Origin: Patescibacteria group bacterium
GTDB lineage: Bacteria > Patescibacteriota > Patescibacteriia > 2-12-FULL-60-25
Length of the DNA stretch: 7,402 nt
Direction of reading: 5' to 3'
Assembly: GCA_018061485.1 (NCBI GenBank)
Contig: JAGOUA010000035.1
Coordinates: 1-7,402, forward strand
How positions within the stretch are numbered: the first letter of the stretch is position 1; each line of letters opens with the position of its first letter. Under the pieces are notes generated by a model, which worked only from the letters and a program-made list of their open reading frames with translations, was not told the origin of the DNA and ran no database searches. The position numbers were made by a program, and so were the translations under genes. Positions 1 through 6,286 of this stretch are shown piece after piece.

Positions 1-2321
1 CGGTTCAAGAATTCTGGACGGAAATGGTCGCGCAAACGCTCTTGAAGCTGTTTTTGAAGAGCTTCTCGCGGCGCCGCATCATCTTCGTGTTTTGCGAAGC
101 CGATCTCTTTTCCGCGCTTACCCGCATCGAGAATGAGATCTGAGCCGATGTTCGACGTCATGATCACGACGGCGTGCTTAAAGTTCACCGTTCGACCTTT
201 TCCATCCGTGAGACGGCCATCATCCAAGACCTGGAGAAGGGTGTGGAAGATGTCAGGATGAGCTTTTTCAACCTCATCGAGCAAGATGACGGAGTAGGGG
301 CGTCGACGAATTTTTTCCGTTAGCTGTCCGCCCTCATCATAGCCGACATAGCCAGGAGGCGAGCCGATCATGCGTGATACCGTGTGTTTGTCCCCATACT
401 CAGACATATCCAAACGAACGAGCGCGTTTTCGTCGTCAAACAACGTTTCAGCGAGCGCTTTCGCGAGTTCCGTTTTTCCGACACCTGTTGGACCAAGGAA
501 GAGGAATGAGCCAATCGGTCGACGCTCTTCACCGATGCCTGCACGTGAACGTCGAATCGCGTTCGCGATCGCTTTGACGGCCTGATCTTGCCCGACGACG
601 CGCTTATGCAGTTCGTCTTCGAGATGAACCAGCTTCTTTGCCTCGCTTTCGAGCATGCGTTGCACAGGAATGCCGGTCCATCGTGACACGACATGGGCGA
701 TGTCTTCTTCGGTCACGGCCTCTTTTAAGAGCCCACGCTTGCCTTGGAAGTCACGCAGTTTGGTTTGTGCTTCTTCACGTTCGCGTTCGATAGAAGGGAT
801 GGTGCCGTAGCGAATCTTCGAGACGGTTTCCAAATCCCCACGACGCTCAGCGATATCCGCTTCAGATTTTGCGTCTTCGAGGCGTTTTTTGGTTTCGCGC
901 AGGGTATGGATGAGTTCTTTTTCGGCTTTCCAGGCGATCTCCAACTCGCTGGAACGTTCTTTGGTTTCAGCAAGGTGCTTTTCTATAGCATGAAGACGCT
1001 CGATCGCGTCCCGATCTTCTTCTTTCGTAAGAGCGCGTTTCTCGATCTCTAAACGCATCACGTCGCGTGTGAGCTTGTCGAGCTCTTCGGGAAGCGAGTC
1101 GATCTGCATGCGTAGAGCGGCGGCCGCTTCGTCTACTAAATCCACGGCTTTATCCGGTAAAAAGCGGTCTGTGATATAGCGCGTAGAGAGTTTTACCGCG
1201 GCGACCAGAGCGCCATCTGTGATGCGCACACCATTGTGCAATTCATATTTGTCTTTAATGCCGCGCAGAATCGCCAGCGTGTCTTCTTCTGTGGGTTCAT
1301 CAACCATCACAGGCTGAAAACGTCGTGCAAGAGCGGGATCTTTCTCGATATATTTTTGATATTCCTGCAACGTTGTGGCTCCAACGGCACGCAGCTCTCC
1401 ACGAGCGAGAGCGGGTTTGAGCATATTCGCCGCATCAAGCGATCCTTCGGATCCGCCAGCACCCGCTCCTACAAGGGTGTGAAGTTCATCGATAAAAAGA
1501 ATCACCTTGCCAGCGGACTTTTCGACGTCCTTCATGACGGCTTTGAGGCGTTCTTCAAACTCGCCACGAAACTTACTTCCGGCGATAAGCGCTCCAATAT
1601 CAAGAGCGACCACGTCTTTTTCTTTGAGGGTTTCGGGAACATCTCCCACGGCGATACGTTGCGCAAGGCCTTCAGCGATGGCGGTTTTTCCCGTGCCCGC
1701 TTCACCGATCAAGATAGGGTTGTTCTTTGTGCGGCGAAGGAGAATTTGCATCACGCGACGAATTTCTGCATCTCGACCAACCACGGGATCAAGCTTTTCT
1801 TGACGGGCGAGAGCGGTGAGATTGCGACCATACTTTTCGAGGGCTTGATACGCCTGTTCCGGCTCGGGTGACTCGATACGGGTATTCCCACGAACGTCTT
1901 TTAATGCCTGCAAGATAGCTTCTTCTGTGAGCCCAATCCGCTGCAATTCTTTGCCAAGAGAAGGGGATTCAATCAAGGCAAGGAGCAGGTGTTCCGTTGA
2001 GATGTACTCATCCTTGAACGTTTTTGCTTTTGCTTCGGCGCGCTGCAGGGCTTTTGCCAACTCGCTAGAAATAGCCATCTGCGCATGAGATCCGCCCATC
2101 TGGTGGGGCATGCGTTCAAAGTTGGCGCGGATATCCTCCAAAAGACCGGTCACATTGATGCCGATTTTTTTGACGAGGGTGGGAACGACGCCTTCTTCTT
2201 GGTTTAACAACCCAAACAACACATGGATGGGTTCTAGTGTTGTGTGGCGGTACTCCACGGCGACGTCTTGAGCGATGCGGAGCGCTTCTTGACTCTTCAC
2301 GGTGAGGTTGGAGGGGATCAT
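1..2321 (-). CDS. clpB: ATP-dependent disaggregase ClpB (Hsp100), C-terminus outside window
   Basis: ClpB is a cytoplasmic hexameric AAA+ chaperone that threads aggregated proteins through its pore, working with DnaK. The 773 visible codons (family about 860) show the whole order: N-terminal repeat domain at about 1-145; first ATPase with GEAGTGKT (206-213), FIDE (276-279) and arginine pair R333/R334; the coiled-coil middle domain at about 408-530, which separates ClpB from ClpA; and a second ATPase with GPTGVGKT (610-617) and LLDE (680-683). The visible part stops at FRPEFLN, just before the usual R-I-D-E, so about 85 residues are missing only because the window ends. The start fits because MIPSNLTVKSQ lines up without gaps with the E. 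coli N-terminus MRLDRLTNKFQ. Pore loop 1 reads KFRGE instead of the usual KYRGE; it stays aromatic. No frameshift is seen. There is no Shine-Dalgarno motif, and a CIRCE-type operator lies directly upstream, so HrcA control is expected. Confidence 0.98.
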   Translation of the reverse strand, partial: MIPSNLTVKSQEALRIAQDVAVEYRHTTLEPIHVLFGLLNQEEGVVPTLVKKIGINVTGLLEDIRANFERMPHQMGGSHAQMAISSELAKALQRAEAKAKTFKDEYISTEHLLLALIESPSLGKELQRIGLTEEAILQALKDVRGNTRIESPEPEQAYQALEKYGRNLTALARQEKLDPVVGRDAEIRRVMQILLRRTKNNPILIGEAGTGKTAIAEGLAQRIAVGDVPETLKEKDVVALDIGALIAGSKFRGEFEERLKAVMKDVEKSAGKVILFIDELHTLVGAGAGGSEGSLDAANMLKPALARGELRAVGATTLQEYQKYIEKDPALARRFQPVMVDEPTEEDTLAILRGIKDKYELHNGVRITDGALVAAVKLSTRYITDRFLPDKAVDLVDEAAAALRMQIDSLPEELDKLTRDVMRLEIEKRALTKEEDRDAIERLHAIEKHLAETKERSSELEIAWKAEKELIHTLRETKKRLEDAKSEADIAERRGDLETVSKIRYGTIPSIEREREEAQTKLRDFQGKRGLLKEAVTEEDIAHVVSRWTGIPVQRMLESEAKKLVHLEDELHKRVVGQDQAVKAIANAIRRSRAGIGEERRPIGSFLFLGPTGVGKTELAKALAETLFDDENALVRLDMSEYGDKHTVSRMIGSPPGYVGYDEGGQLTEKIRRRPYSVILLDEVEKAHPDIFHTLLQVLDDGRLTDGKGRTVNFKHAVVIMTSNIGSDLILDAGKRGKEIGFAKHEDDAAPREALQKQLQERLRDHFRPEFLN

Positions 2322-2324
2322 ATG

Positions 2325-2351
2325 TTAGCAGTCTACCACAGAGACTGCTAA
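2325..2351. promoter_or_regulatory. CIRCE-type operator (HrcA binding site), variant
   Basis: A perfect 9-base inverted repeat, TTAGCAGTC (2325-2333) and GACTGCTAA (2343-2351), is separated by exactly 9 bases. The consensus CIRCE bound by the HrcA repressor is TTAGCACTC-N9-GAGTGCTAA. This copy has one change per arm (C to G and the matching G to C), so the symmetry is kept. Spacing, outer sequence and position in front of a classic heat-shock gene make the identification strong. It ends 3 bases before the clpB start codon and covers the likely -10 box, as expected for a blocking operator. No hrcA gene lies in the window. Confidence 0.9.
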
Positions 2352-2359
2352 TCCGCCAA
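2330..2359 (-). promoter_or_regulatory. Putative clpB promoter, overlapping the CIRCE operator
   Basis: On the minus strand a -35-like TTGGCG (2359-2354) is followed after 18 bases by TAGACT (2335-2330), which resembles TATAAT. Transcription would begin about 7-8 bases on, at or within a base or two of the clpB ATG at 2321, giving a leaderless or almost leaderless mRNA. This agrees with the lack of any ribosome-binding site. An alternative is TAGATT (2397-2392), 17 bases, TAAAAA (2374-2369), which would give a leader of about 40 bases carrying the operator, but it lies inside the hairpin region. Neither box set is strong, so this is an inference. Confidence 0.45.
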
Positions 2360-2360
2360 G

Positions 2361-2381
2361 AAGGGGGATTTTTACCCCCTT
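2361..2381 (-). terminator. Likely terminator of the lipoprotein gene, possibly bidirectional
   Basis: AAGGGGG (2361-2367) and CCCCCTT (2375-2381) form a 7-base stem with five G-C pairs around an A/T-only 7-base loop. Read on the minus strand it follows the lipoprotein stop by about 26 bases, is preceded by A residues and is followed by CTTGG, a poor U-tract. On the plus strand the stem is followed by a run of T (2380-2384), a better tail, but no plus-strand gene in the window reads into it. The stem sits just before the proposed clpB -35 box, so it would separate the two minus-strand units. Confidence 0.5.
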
Positions 2382-2406
2382 TTTAGGGAAAAATCTACCT
2401 AAAAAG
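2379..2406. repeat. Perfect 9-base inverted repeat after the lipoprotein gene
   Basis: CTTTTTAGG (2379-2387) and CCTAAAAAG (2398-2406) are exact reverse complements around a 10-base loop. The repeat starts one base after the lipoprotein stop codon on the minus strand. It shares 2379-2381 with the neighbouring G/C-rich hairpin, so both cannot fully form in one RNA. A third pairing, TTTTT-A-CCC (2369-2377) with GGGAAAAA (2386-2393), also competes. It may be part of a compound terminator or a transcript-stabilising 3' end. The stem is A/T rich and weak. Confidence 0.5.
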
Positions 2407-2407
2407 C

Positions 2408-3136
2408 CTACTTTATTTCTCGCAAGGGGGACGTTTGTAAGATGGTTGCATCATCAAAACGATCGTAGCGAAGAATGGTGGTGTCGGCCCCGGTACCCGA
2501 AGAAAGGCGCACGGGATAGGTGCCTTGCACGCACAGTGATACGCGATGGACCTGCTTTTCTGGGGTGTAGTACACGCGCTCAAGCGTGTGATTTTTACAT
2601 CCTTCTGGATCATCATCCACCGAAAGAACCTTCATGCCGTTATTCAGGCGTAAGAGCGATCGGCCATCCGCTTGATCGAATCCAAAGGCAGTAAAGAGTT
2701 GTTCGCGTAATGCTGTTGCCTCTTCACCGATCAGCGTTTCCCATGGTTGATCCGCATAGCGCACAAAGCTGTCTTGCGGTGTCATGTATAGGTGAGTAGA
2801 CGCCTCGTTATTAGAAAGCGTGGCGTACACGCCTTTTCCGCGCGCGAACAAAAGCTCGCCTCGCGTAGGATCAGCTTGATTGGCTGTCTCGATACGTAAA
2901 CGGTATGAGGTCGCTTTTTCGAGATTTTTCAGTACCTGTTCCAAAAAGAGAAGTTCTTGTGAAGGGCCTTCTTCACGAAGCTGTTTTCGAACGTACGGCG
3001 TTCGTTCAGGGATTGTCGGAGCGGTCTGCAGGCCACCGGGAAGGACGGTGTTTGGATCGACGCGTTCTTTGCAGCCAAAGCCAAAAAGAGACCATCCAAC
3101 CAGCATAGAGCATAAAATGAGCGAAGCACGAGGCAT
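2408..3136 (-). CDS. Predicted lipoprotein of unknown function
   Basis: I do not recognise the family of this 242-residue protein. The N-terminus looks like a lipoprotein signal peptide: Met-Pro-Arg, a hydrophobic stretch at about 5-20, then a cysteine at 22 (FGFGC). The residues before the cysteine are a poor lipobox (G at -3, F at -2). A Pro/Arg-rich linker follows (about 25-60), then a soluble domain with a helix at about 60-75 and alternating strand-like stretches, for example SYRLRIETA (77-85) and GELLFARGKGVYATL (93-107). This loosely resembles the LolA/LppX-type lipid- or lipoprotein-binding fold, which I infer only from the pattern. C180 and C202 could form a disulfide outside the membrane. 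The gene lies upstream of clpB on the same strand, with a hairpin and a separate promoter between them, so they are probably not co-transcribed. The ATG at 3136 has an extended -10 box just upstream and no Shine-Dalgarno motif. Stop is TAG. Confidence 0.85.
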   Translation of the reverse strand: MPRASLILCSMLVGWSLFGFGCKERVDPNTVLPGGLQTAPTIPERTPYVRKQLREEGPSQELLFLEQVLKNLEKATSYRLRIETANQADPTRGELLFARGKGVYATLSNNEASTHLYMTPQDSFVRYADQPWETLIGEEATALREQLFTAFGFDQADGRSLLRLNNGMKVLSVDDDPEGCKNHTLERVYYTPEKQVHRVSLCVQGTYPVRLSSGTGADTTILRYDRFDDATILQTSPLREIK

Positions 3137-3145
3137 ACAAGACGT

Positions 3146-3154
3146 AGTATAGCA
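3146..3154 (-). promoter_or_regulatory. Extended -10 promoter of the lipoprotein gene
   Basis: On the minus strand the sequence TGCTATACT matches an extended -10 element (TGN plus TATACT, one mismatch from TATAAT). Only 9 bases separate it from the ATG at 3136, so transcription would start within about 3 bases of the start codon, a near-leaderless message. No good -35 box is seen at 16-18 bases, which is usual for extended -10 promoters. The same few bases read TAGTATA on the plus strand and could also serve rsmI weakly. Confidence 0.5.
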
Positions 3155-3187
3155 GAAACGGGCGCATCTATGTTACAACCTTGGTAT

Positions 3188-3880
3188 ATGTACGGAACGC
3201 TCTACATGGTGGCGACCCCTATCGGAAATCTCGAGGATATCACTCTTCGCGCGATGAATACCCTCAAAGGCGTGGATGGGGTGGTGTGCGAAGACACGCG
3301 CGTCACGCGAGGACTCTTGACGCATATCAGCGCGACGGCGCCCGTCGTCTCTATTCACGAACATTCTTCCGATGAGGGGCTTGAGCGTATTTTGGAACGT
3401 CTTTTGCGCGGCGAGTCGCTCGCCTATGTGTGCGACGCGGGTACGCCGGGCATGAACGATCCTGGTGGCAAGCTTGTTGAGCGAGCGTTTCTCGCGGGAG
3501 TACGCGTTGTGCCCCTTCCGGGCGCCTCTTCGCTCACGGCGGCGATCTCGGCGTGCGGCTTTCCTATGGATGATTTTGTGTATCGAGGCTTTGTTCCGCA
3601 TAAAAAAGGACGCGAGATGTTCTTTCGCGAGGTGGCTGAAACAGCCGAAGCGGTAATCTTTCTTGAATCAACCCATCGTATCGAAAAAACCCTCGACCAG
3701 CTCTTTGGCGCCGTTGGCGCCTCTCGCTTGCTCTTTATCGGTCGAGAAATGACGAAGCTTCACGAAACGCTCTATCGCGGCACGATTGACGAGGTCCGTC
3801 AGGCGTTGCACAGTACCTCCACAAAAGGGGAGTTTACCCTGATTCTTGCTCCTGCTTTGTTTACCGGTATCACTGTATGA
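3188..3880 (+). CDS. rsmI: 16S rRNA (cytidine(1402)-2'-O)-methyltransferase RsmI
   Basis: RsmI uses SAM to 2'-O-methylate C1402 of 16S rRNA in the decoding centre, the base that RsmH methylates at N4. The 230-residue protein has the family motifs in order: TPIGNLEDIT (10-19), CEDTR (34-38), DAGTPGMNDPG (83-93), VVPLPGASS (107-115), YRGFVPHKKG (132-141), ESTHRI (160-165), REMTKLHET (186-194) and KGEFTLIL (213-220). This is the tetrapyrrole-methylase type fold. It ends right after the last motif and lacks the roughly 60-residue C-terminal extension of E. coli RsmI (286 residues). I chose the ATG at 3188 because MYGTLYMVATPIGN fits the usual N-terminus. An in-frame ATG at 3170 would add six residues; neither has a Shine-Dalgarno motif. 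The stop overlaps the metG start as ATGA, which suggests translational coupling. It is divergent from the lipoprotein gene. Confidence 0.95.
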   Translation: MYGTLYMVATPIGNLEDITLRAMNTLKGVDGVVCEDTRVTRGLLTHISATAPVVSIHEHSSDEGLERILERLLRGESLAYVCDAGTPGMNDPGGKLVERAFLAGVRVVPLPGASSLTAAISACGFPMDDFVYRGFVPHKKGREMFFREVAETAEAVIFLESTHRIEKTLDQLFGAVGASRLLFIGREMTKLHETLYRGTIDEVRQALHSTSTKGEFTLILAPALFTGITV

Positions 3881-5514
3881 ACTCACGTTTTTCCATCACC
3901 ACCCCCATCTATTACGTGAACGATAAGCCGCATATCGGCCACACCTACACCACGATTATCGCGGATAGTCTTTCGCGATACCATCGTTTGCGTGGCGAGC
4001 GCGTGTTGTTTTTGACGGGCACCGACGAAAACAGTCAGAAGAATCTTGAGGCGATGGAAAAGCTTGGCGAGACAGATCTTGCGGCGTACTTGGCGCGCAT
4101 GGCTGGGGCGTGGAAAGCCACGTGGGAAGAGCTGGATATTTCGTTTGATGATTTTATTCGCACCACCGAGCCTCGGCATATCACGGGGGTTGAGCGTTTT
4201 TGGAAGGCGGTCGAAGCGTCGGGGGATCTCGAAAAGCGTACGTATTCTTCGCTCTATTGCGTAGGATGTGAAGGGTTTAAAACTTCGTCTGACATCAACG
4301 AAGAGGGTCGCTGTCCGCTTCATCCAAACAAAGAACTTACGCACGTTCAAGAAGAGAACTGGTTTTTCAAGCTCACCAACTACGTCAAGCCACTTCGCGA
4401 GTACATCAACAAGCATGAAGAGTTTGTGCAGCCAACCAGCCGCCGCAATGAGATCTTGGGATATCTCGACGCCGTAGAAAAAGAGCATCTTGATATTTCC
4501 GTCAGCCGTGAAGCGAAGAAGTTGTCTGTGGGTATTCCTGTTTCTGGTGACGCGGATCAGCGTATTTATGTGTGGTTTGATGCGCTTCTCAACTACCTGA
4601 CCGCGCTTGGCTACGGTACGGACGAAGAGCGTTTTCGGATATTCTGGCCCGTTGACGTGCATCTGGTTGGAAAAGATATTCTCAAGTTTCACTGTGCCTT
4701 GTGGCCAGCGATGCTCATGAGCGCGGCAAAGAACGATGCTTTGCTGCGCGATGAAAACGGCGCGGCTCTTCTGCCAAAGCGTATCTTCGCGCATGGCTTT
4801 TTTACCCTCGACGGGATGAAGATTTCAAAGTCTCTTGGCAATGCGATCGATCCACGTGACGCGGCGAAGCGAGTGGGCTTTGATGCGGTGCGCTACTATC
4901 TGTTGCGAGAAATCACGCTTGGCGAAGACGGCGACTTTTCGTTCACGCGGCTCGAAGAACGGTACCAAGCCGATTTAGGGAACACGCTCGGGAACTTAGT
5001 GCAGCGTGTGGTCGCGATGAGTCGTAAGTATTTTGATGGCAAGGTGCCTACGGTGGATATTGCTACGACGCGTGACTTGCAAGACGTGGCAACACTCGAA
5101 TGGGGAGGAGAGGTCGCTCTCGTGTCGCTTCGTGAGGCTATCGCGGAGGCGTATCAGGCTACACGTCCGGATGAGGTGGCACAATTATTGTGGGATGGCG
5201 TGCGTTCGAGCGCGAACCTGTTGCAAGCAAATAAACTCATCGAACAAACACAACCCTTCAAGCTCATCAAAACAGATGAGCAGGCTGTCGCGCGTGTACT
5301 GTATGCGCTGCTTGAGGCGATTCGTTGGTATGCGTGGTTCTTGCACCCAGTGATGCCCGAAACATCCCGCAAGATGTTTGCAGCGCTTGGAATCGATGCC
5401 GACGCCGAGCTCACGCGTGGATGGGACGCGGCGCTCGTGTGGGGAGGGCTTGTTCCTGGAAGTGCGCTTCCTGAACCAACGCCGCTCTTTCCACGATTAG
5501 AACCGCAGGCGTAA
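3877..5514 (+). CDS. metG: Methionyl-tRNA synthetase (MetRS), compact form
   Basis: This class I synthetase charges tRNA(Met), including the initiator, with methionine. The 545 residues show HIGH at 19-22, the TGTDEN segment at 47-52, an insert with a single zinc knuckle (C128, C131, C146, H149, the last pair as CPLH), the WFDALLNY methionine-pocket segment near 235, KISKS at 315-319, and a helical anticodon-binding domain after about 370. It ends there: the C-terminal EMAP-like tRNA-binding/dimerisation domain found in E. coli MetRS (677 residues) is absent, so a monomer is likely. The insert resembles the one-knuckle MetRS types; a histidine as fourth ligand is my inference from the spacing. 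The ATG overlaps the rsmI stop by four bases and is preceded by TGT instead of a Shine-Dalgarno motif, so it probably depends on rsmI translation and transcription. The methyltransferase gene follows after 20 bases. The frame is intact. Confidence 0.97.
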   Translation: MNSRFSITTPIYYVNDKPHIGHTYTTIIADSLSRYHRLRGERVLFLTGTDENSQKNLEAMEKLGETDLAAYLARMAGAWKATWEELDISFDDFIRTTEPRHITGVERFWKAVEASGDLEKRTYSSLYCVGCEGFKTSSDINEEGRCPLHPNKELTHVQEENWFFKLTNYVKPLREYINKHEEFVQPTSRRNEILGYLDAVEKEHLDISVSREAKKLSVGIPVSGDADQRIYVWFDALLNYLTALGYGTDEERFRIFWPVDVHLVGKDILKFHCALWPAMLMSAAKNDALLRDENGAALLPKRIFAHGFFTLDGMKISKSLGNAIDPRDAAKRVGFDAVRYYLLREITLGEDGDFSFTRLEERYQADLGNTLGNLVQRVVAMSRKYFDGKVPTVDIATTRDLQDVATLEWGGEVALVSLREAIAEAYQATRPDEVAQLLWDGVRSSANLLQANKLIEQTQPFKLIKTDEQAVARVLYALLEAIRWYAWFLHPVMPETSRKMFAALGIDADAELTRGWDAALVWGGLVPGSALPEPTPLFPRLEPQA

Positions 5515-5534
5515 AGCTCTTAAAAGACTCTTGT

Positions 5535-6148
5535 ATGAATTTACGTGAAACATACGATGCTATCGCGGGGCGTTGGCATGAGGCCGCTCGTTCTGCGGCG
5601 AAGCATCGACCGGGTTTAGAGGTATTGGTACGCGACGTCTCTTCGGGCGCTCGGGTATTGGATGTTGGATGCGGAACGGGTTTGGTGGCGCAGCGATTAG
5701 CGCTCGCGGGTATGCACGTCACGGGGTCGATTTTTCGGAGGGGATGCTCCAAATCGCGCGACGAGAATGTCCAGAAGGTCAGTTCCTTCAGATGGATTTA
5801 GCGAATATTGCGGAGATGGACGAAGTGTTTGATGTGGTGTGCGCCGTTGCTGTGCTTCTTCATCGGCCACGTGCGGAACTTGTGTCGACTCTGCGTTCTT
5901 TTGCGGAAAAGCTCACAGAAAAGGGATGGCTCTATGTGGTGGTAAAAGAAAAGCGTCCAGATCGTGGAGACGAAGAGGTGGTTGTAGAAGATCATCTTAG
6001 TACCCGTATTGAACGGTTCTTTAGTTTTTATACACGTGAAGAAATCGAAGAAGCGTTCGCGCAAGCGGGGTTTGATGTACTCTTTTCTGACGTGGTTCCT
6101 TCTGGAAGAGCGCGCTGGATTGAGGTGGTGGGGAGAAAGCGGACTTGA
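5535..6148 (+). CDS. Class I SAM-dependent methyltransferase, split by a -1 frameshift
   Basis: A Rossmann-fold methyltransferase is encoded in two overlapping frames. The first (from 5535) gives residues 1-64 with the SAM-binding motif VLDVGCGTG (41-49) and then leaves homology, running to a stop at 5801. The second frame carries the rest from about 5726: VDFSEGML (65-72) with the ribose-binding acid D66, QMD (86-88), LLYVVVK-like strand (133-137), and RFFSFYTREEIEEAFAQAGF (161-180), which is typical of a broad methyltransferase family with this RFF-Y-T-EE end. Joined at the GGGG run at 5723-5726 they give 204 residues with no other break. The substrate is not evident; Trm9-like tRNA enzymes and small-molecule enzymes share this layout. 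It lies 20 bases after metG, probably in the same operon, and its ATG follows TCTTGT with no Shine-Dalgarno motif. It may be a recent pseudogene, a sequencing error, or a gene read by slippage. Confidence 0.85.
5721..5729 (+). other. Frameshift point in the methyltransferase gene
   Basis: The bases read ACG GGG TCG in the upstream frame, giving Thr-Gly-Ser. The conserved continuation Val-Asp-Phe-Ser needs ACG GGG GTC GAT, that is five G residues where four are present at 5723-5726. A missing G in a short homopolymer explains the break completely. The site is not a classic X-XXY-YYZ slippery heptamer, and I see no obvious strong stem just downstream, so programmed -1 frameshifting is less likely than a deletion or a read error. 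Confidence 0.85.
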
Positions 6149-6242
6149 GAGGGGGCTAGAGAGAGCGTGGGGCGATAAGACCTTATTTCGCTCAACTCGT
6201 CACCTCGTCAAGTGTCTTCACGCTCTTCGTCGCTTCATTGCA

Positions 6243-6262
6243 TAGTCTACGAGGATAGACTA
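6243..6262. repeat. Stem-loop in the gap before tatD
   Basis: TAGTCTA (6243-6249) and TAGACTA (6256-6262) form a perfect 7-base inverted repeat around the 6-base loop CGAGGA. It follows the methyltransferase stop by 94 bases. The stem is A/T-rich and is followed by GATTTG, not a clean T-run, so it is a weak terminator at best; its symmetry would also suit a dimeric regulator's site. The rest of the gap from 6149 holds no gene, tRNA or clear terminator that I can see. It has a small tandem repeat (CTCGTCA at 6196-6202 and 6204-6210) and an imperfect hairpin at 6172-6191. Confidence 0.45.
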
Positions 6263-6273
6263 GATTTGTAGGG

Positions 6274-6279
6274 TATAAA
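6274..6279 (+). promoter_or_regulatory. Weak candidate -10 box for tatD
   Basis: TATAAA matches five of six bases of TATAAT and would give a leader of about 36 bases for tatD. I see no convincing -35 box at 16-18 bases and no TG extension, so the call rests on this hexamer and on the 174-base gap, which makes read-through from the metG unit less certain. Confidence 0.3.
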
Positions 6280-6286
6280 GCCAATC

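Noticed and set aside
1236..1871. A 211-codon plus-strand open frame opposite clpB
   Set aside because: It is antisense to the conserved first ATPase domain of ClpB and has no family features.
2361..2384. A plus-strand intrinsic terminator (hairpin followed by five T)
   Set aside because: The shape is good, but no plus-strand gene lies upstream in the window; it is more useful as the minus-strand end of the lipoprotein gene.
3170..3187. rsmI starting at the ATG at 3170
   Set aside because: It adds six residues outside the family pattern; 3188 gives the usual short N-terminus. Without start mapping it is not excluded.
3878..3880. TGA read as glycine, as in Gracilibacteria and SR1
   Set aside because: TGA ends rsmI directly at the metG start and ends the methyltransferase gene at its expected length; both are true stops.
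3883..4794. A 303-codon open frame on the minus strand opposite metG
   Set aside because: It lies wholly inside metG, has no recognisable motif, and reads as the antisense of the conserved synthetase sequence; a chance long frame.
5723..5726. Programmed -1 ribosomal frameshifting
   Set aside because: No X-XXY-YYZ slippery heptamer and no clear downstream stimulatory structure; a lost G is simpler.
5535..6148. Two separate genes at 5535-5801 and 5669-6148
   Set aside because: Each holds only half of one methyltransferase fold, and the halves join exactly at the GGGG run; one broken gene explains both.
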